From Desulfobacteraceae bacterium (GTDB lineage Bacteria > Desulfobacterota > DSM-4660 > Desulfatiglandales > HGW-15), in contig RPPU01000033.1 of assembly GCA_003819975.1 (NCBI GenBank), positions 1 through 15,158 of the forward strand: DNA of 15,158 nucleotides, read 5' to 3'. The notes below the pieces were generated by a model. The model saw nothing but the letters and a program-made list of their open reading frames with translations. It was not told where the DNA came from and ran no database searches. The position numbers and the translations under genes were made by a program. Shown in pieces: positions 13,485 through 15,158 of this stretch. Positions within the stretch are counted from its first letter, which is position 1. Each line of letters starts with the position of its first letter.

Positions 13485-13613
13485 GGCGAGAGCAAATCAA
13501 CAAGCGGATTTTCTCATTTTGTCCGTCATTGGTTTTTCAATGAAGCCGGAGCGGCTGACGGCCGTTGCGGAAAATGGCGGGTTTAAACAACTTAAAAAGA
13601 ACAGGAGCGCACC

Positions 13614-13856
13614 ATGAGTATGGACGAAAAAGAGGATTTAACGGTTTATAAGGTTGTATTAAATCACGAAGAACAATATTCGATTTGGCCGGAATACCGA
13701 GAAAATGCCTTGGGTTGGCGGGACGCGGGCAAAAAGGGCCTCAAAGAGGAATGCTTGGCTTTCATCAAGGAAGTTTGGACAGACATGCGGCCCTTGAGTC
13801 TGCGTAAACATATGGAAGAAGCGACGCGCCAGGGTGTGAATCGAAAGGAGGGGTAA
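13614..13856 (+). CDS. MbtH-like protein (NRPS adenylation-domain chaperone)
   Basis: The product is 80 aa. [24 protein letters not shown], then [30 protein letters not shown], is the full MbtH signature with all three conserved tryptophans (W25, W35, W55). MbtH proteins bind and activate adenylation domains of nonribosomal peptide synthetases, so an NRPS is expected nearby. The FAAL at 14670 fits this. ATG 13614 follows AGGAG at 13603-13607 with 6-nt spacing; ATG 13620 is a less favoured alternative. The usual proline before LGW is replaced by alanine, a minor deviation. The C-terminal 15 residues are charged and variable, as usual. Confidence 0.95.
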   Translation: MSMDEKEDLTVYKVVLNHEEQYSIWPEYRENALGWRDAGKKGLKEECLAFIKEVWTDMRPLSLRKHMEEATRQGVNRKEG

Positions 13857-14397
13857 GGATATTCCCATAGGCAAGCCTATTCTTTTATACAAATAGCAAT
13901 CGACGGCAATATTTTCAGGATATTTTCATTTCCGCCTGATATATCAAATGTCAGACAAAAAGGATCAAAAATTCCGGAGCCAAGGGGTCAATAGTTGAGG
14001 GGGCAGGCGCATCGAGGAAACCATAAAAGAACCGGGAGGCAAGGAATCGATAAAAAACCGGGTTGCGTCTGTTGCGGGTGTGACTTTACACGGTAGAGAA
14101 CAAGCTGCCGCTGTTCAGGTTTGAGATATGAAAACGATTGACTCTTTCCATTATAAAGTTGGAAAAGCGGCCCGTTTGAATCGAGTCTCTCATGTCTGCT
14201 TTTCGCCTTTCAGTGGTTTTTTCCGCCCCATTCAGCATCCAGAGCGGTTCGCGCTTTTTTTTTAGGTATAAACCGGAATTTCGCGAAGTGTCCACTCCAG
14301 CTCGAATAAGCCGGTTTCTCGATTAAGCGGCGGCCGGAAGCACAAGAGGTTATCCGGATCCGGCGCGGCAAAAAGAGGCCAAAAAGGGGTGAGCCAT
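13857..14397. other. Gene-free spacer after mbtH
   Basis: This 541-bp stretch has no recognised gene on either strand. Frames from ATG 13948 (plus) and in 14086-14295 (minus) are short, lack ribosome sites and show no family pattern. A weak terminator-like hairpin sits at 14241-14263. Confidence 0.5.
14241..14263 (+). terminator. Weak intrinsic terminator candidate
   Basis: AGAGCG pairs with CGCTTT (one G-U) around GTTCG, followed by further Ts up to 14263. The stem is only 6 bp. If active it would separate mbtH from the downstream FAAL unit. Confidence 0.4.
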
Positions 14398-14560
14398 ATG
14401 GCGAACATGGGCCGCTATTGTAAAGCGTATGCGATTCAAAAATTACGCGAATTCAAGGGGGGGGCGCGAAAAGCCGGAAAATGCGCGCAAAGAGAAACAA
14501 AAAGGACCGGACGGAAAAGAAATAAAAGTCATCAGGTCGTTAACGGATCTGGACGAATGA
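14398..14560 (+). pseudogene. Frameshifted, truncated small gene of the MGRYCKAY type (NRPS-associated)
   Basis: ATG 14398 has a good GGGGTGA site (14386-14392) and begins MANMGRYCKAYAIQKLREF. This matches the start of a small conserved protein that I recall from NRPS/PKS loci (MGRYCKAYPI..LREF). After a run of eight Gs (14457-14464) the reading must shift by one base to recover REKPENARKEKQ and GKEIKVIRSLTDLDE, the next blocks of that family. The shifted frame stops at 14558-14560. Without the shift the frame runs to 14610 with basic, non-family residues. Seven Gs would keep the family frame. Even then the protein ends at about 54 residues, short of family length, so the gene looks both frameshifted and truncated. 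Confidence 0.65.
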
Positions 14561-14669
14561 GCGCAAAGACGATCAAAAGGCGATTACCTCATCATGATGC
14601 AACGCTATAAATGGCTGAAGAACTGAAGTCGGCCATTGCCCGGAATATAAAAAATAAGGGTATCCGTTC

Positions 14670-15158
14670 ATGAAGAAAAAAATTTTGCAAGATATACCGC
14701 AGGTTTCCGATTCGCCTGACGCGATCTTTTCCTGTTCGAGTTTAGTCGAGTTGCTCAGCCTGCGGGCTCTGCAGCACCCCAACAAACGTGCTTACGCCTT
14801 TTTGGCAAATGGGGAAAATGAAGAAGCGTATTTGACTTATGGGGAATTGGATCGTCGCGCAAAGGCCATCGGCGCTTGGTTGCAGAGTCAGGGCGCAGCC
14901 GGCGAGCGGGTATTATTGCTGTATCCGGCCGGCCTCGAATATGTCTGCGCCTTTTTCGGTTGTTTATATGCGGGCGCGATCGCAGTTCCTTCCTATCCTC
15001 CGCGTCTAAATCGGCCGGACTCCCGTTTGCAGGCCATTGTGACGGATGCTCAAGCCGTTATAGCACTCACCACCGCAAATATTTTGTCCAGTATGGAGCG
15101 CCGCTTTGTGCAGATGCCGGAATTGGGCGCCTTGCGCTGGACGGCTACCGACACCCTG
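14670..15158 (+). CDS. Fatty acyl-AMP ligase / AMP-binding loading module (3' partial)
   Basis: The first 163 codons are present and the gene runs off the right edge. ATG 14670 has AAGGG (14656-14660) 9 nt upstream. The pattern is that of the N-terminus of FAALs. It runs SLVELLSLRALQHPNKRAY (24-42), YLTYGELDRRAKAIGAWLQ (54-72), GERVLLLYPAGLEYVCAFFG (78-97) and YAGAIAVPSYPPRLNRPDSRL (100-120), then IVTDAQAVIALTT (123-135). The YPAGL.Y..AFFGCLYAG.IAVP.YPP segment is specific to this group, which activates fatty acids as acyl-adenylates and passes them to an ACP domain, commonly as the loading part of lipopeptide NRPS/PKS enzymes. Whether it is a stand-alone ligase or a multidomain synthetase cannot be told here. 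mbtH upstream favours an NRPS. Confidence 0.93.
   Translation, partial: MKKKILQDIPQVSDSPDAIFSCSSLVELLSLRALQHPNKRAYAFLANGENEEAYLTYGELDRRAKAIGAWLQSQGAAGERVLLLYPAGLEYVCAFFGCLYAGAIAVPSYPPRLNRPDSRLQAIVTDAQAVIALTTANILSSMERRFVQMPELGALRWTATDTL

Larger units (their letters stand above)
12848..13613. other. Long gene-poor region upstream of mbtH
   Basis: This 766-bp AT-rich stretch has no convincing gene. A 74-codon frame at 13211-13435 starts with TTG, lacks a ribosome site and matches no family I know. The region contains a possible promoter (13130-13159) and an 11-bp hairpin (13438-13484), so part of it may be a long 5' leader of the mbtH transcript. Confidence 0.5.

Noticed and set aside
14086..14295. 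A 69-codon minus-strand frame after mbtH
   Set aside because: No ribosome site, low-complexity residues and no recognisable family; it overlaps a terminator-like hairpin.

Overview
This window comes from a Gram-negative bacterium. It has a periplasmic alpha-2-macroglobulin and penicillin-binding protein 1C pair, lipid-linked acyl carrier chemistry, and an MbtH/FAAL start to a nonribosomal peptide cluster. Moderate GC, large intergenic regions packed with dispersed palindromic repeats, and families such as RhuM-Fic and the four-helix-bundle 'suffix' protein would fit Desulfobacterota or Omnitrophota. The sequence alone does not settle the phylum. No rRNA, tRNA, CRISPR array or intact transposase was seen.

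Layout. (1) 1-3292: the 3' end of an alpha-2-macroglobulin gene, about 730 bp of stacked repeats, then pbpC, in the conserved yfhM-pbpC order. (2) 3293-6040: a 2.7 kb accessory island flanked by two 237-bp copies of the pbpC 3' end, one in frame at the end of pbpC and one orphan at 5803-6039. The island holds a decayed type III restriction (Res) gene with an intact promoter, a promoter-leader-terminator unit directly in front of an NYN-domain nuclease gene, a DUF5131 (phage Gp37/Gp68-type) three-cysteine gene, and a truncated reading frame at the right junction. (3) 6142-9768: accessory genes: a small two-helix membrane protein, a four-helix-bundle suffix protein, a secreted protein with a serpin-like C-terminus, a RhuM-Fic/Doc protein, and a minus-strand relic of a RelE-type toxin. 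(4) 9768-12847: an M50 site-2 protease, a convergent SAM methyltransferase, and an operon of acyl carrier protein, family 2 glycosyltransferase and a small membrane protein behind a good sigma70 promoter. (5) 12848-15158: long gene-poor spacers around mbtH, a frameshifted and truncated small gene of a type seen near NRPS genes, and the first 163 codons of a fatty acyl-AMP ligase (FAAL). These look like the upstream end of a lipopeptide-type biosynthetic locus continuing to the right.

The most notable structure is the pbpC-tail-flanked island. Its geometry is what a single crossover between a circular molecule carrying a pbpC 3' fragment and the chromosome would leave: pbpC stays intact and a displaced tail marks the far end. 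Its cargo (Res relic, NYN nuclease, DUF5131) suggests a small defence-type island. The promoter, short structured RNA and intrinsic terminator abutting the NYN Shine-Dalgarno resemble the architecture of RNA-regulated toxin or attenuated nuclease genes, and deserve a direct test.
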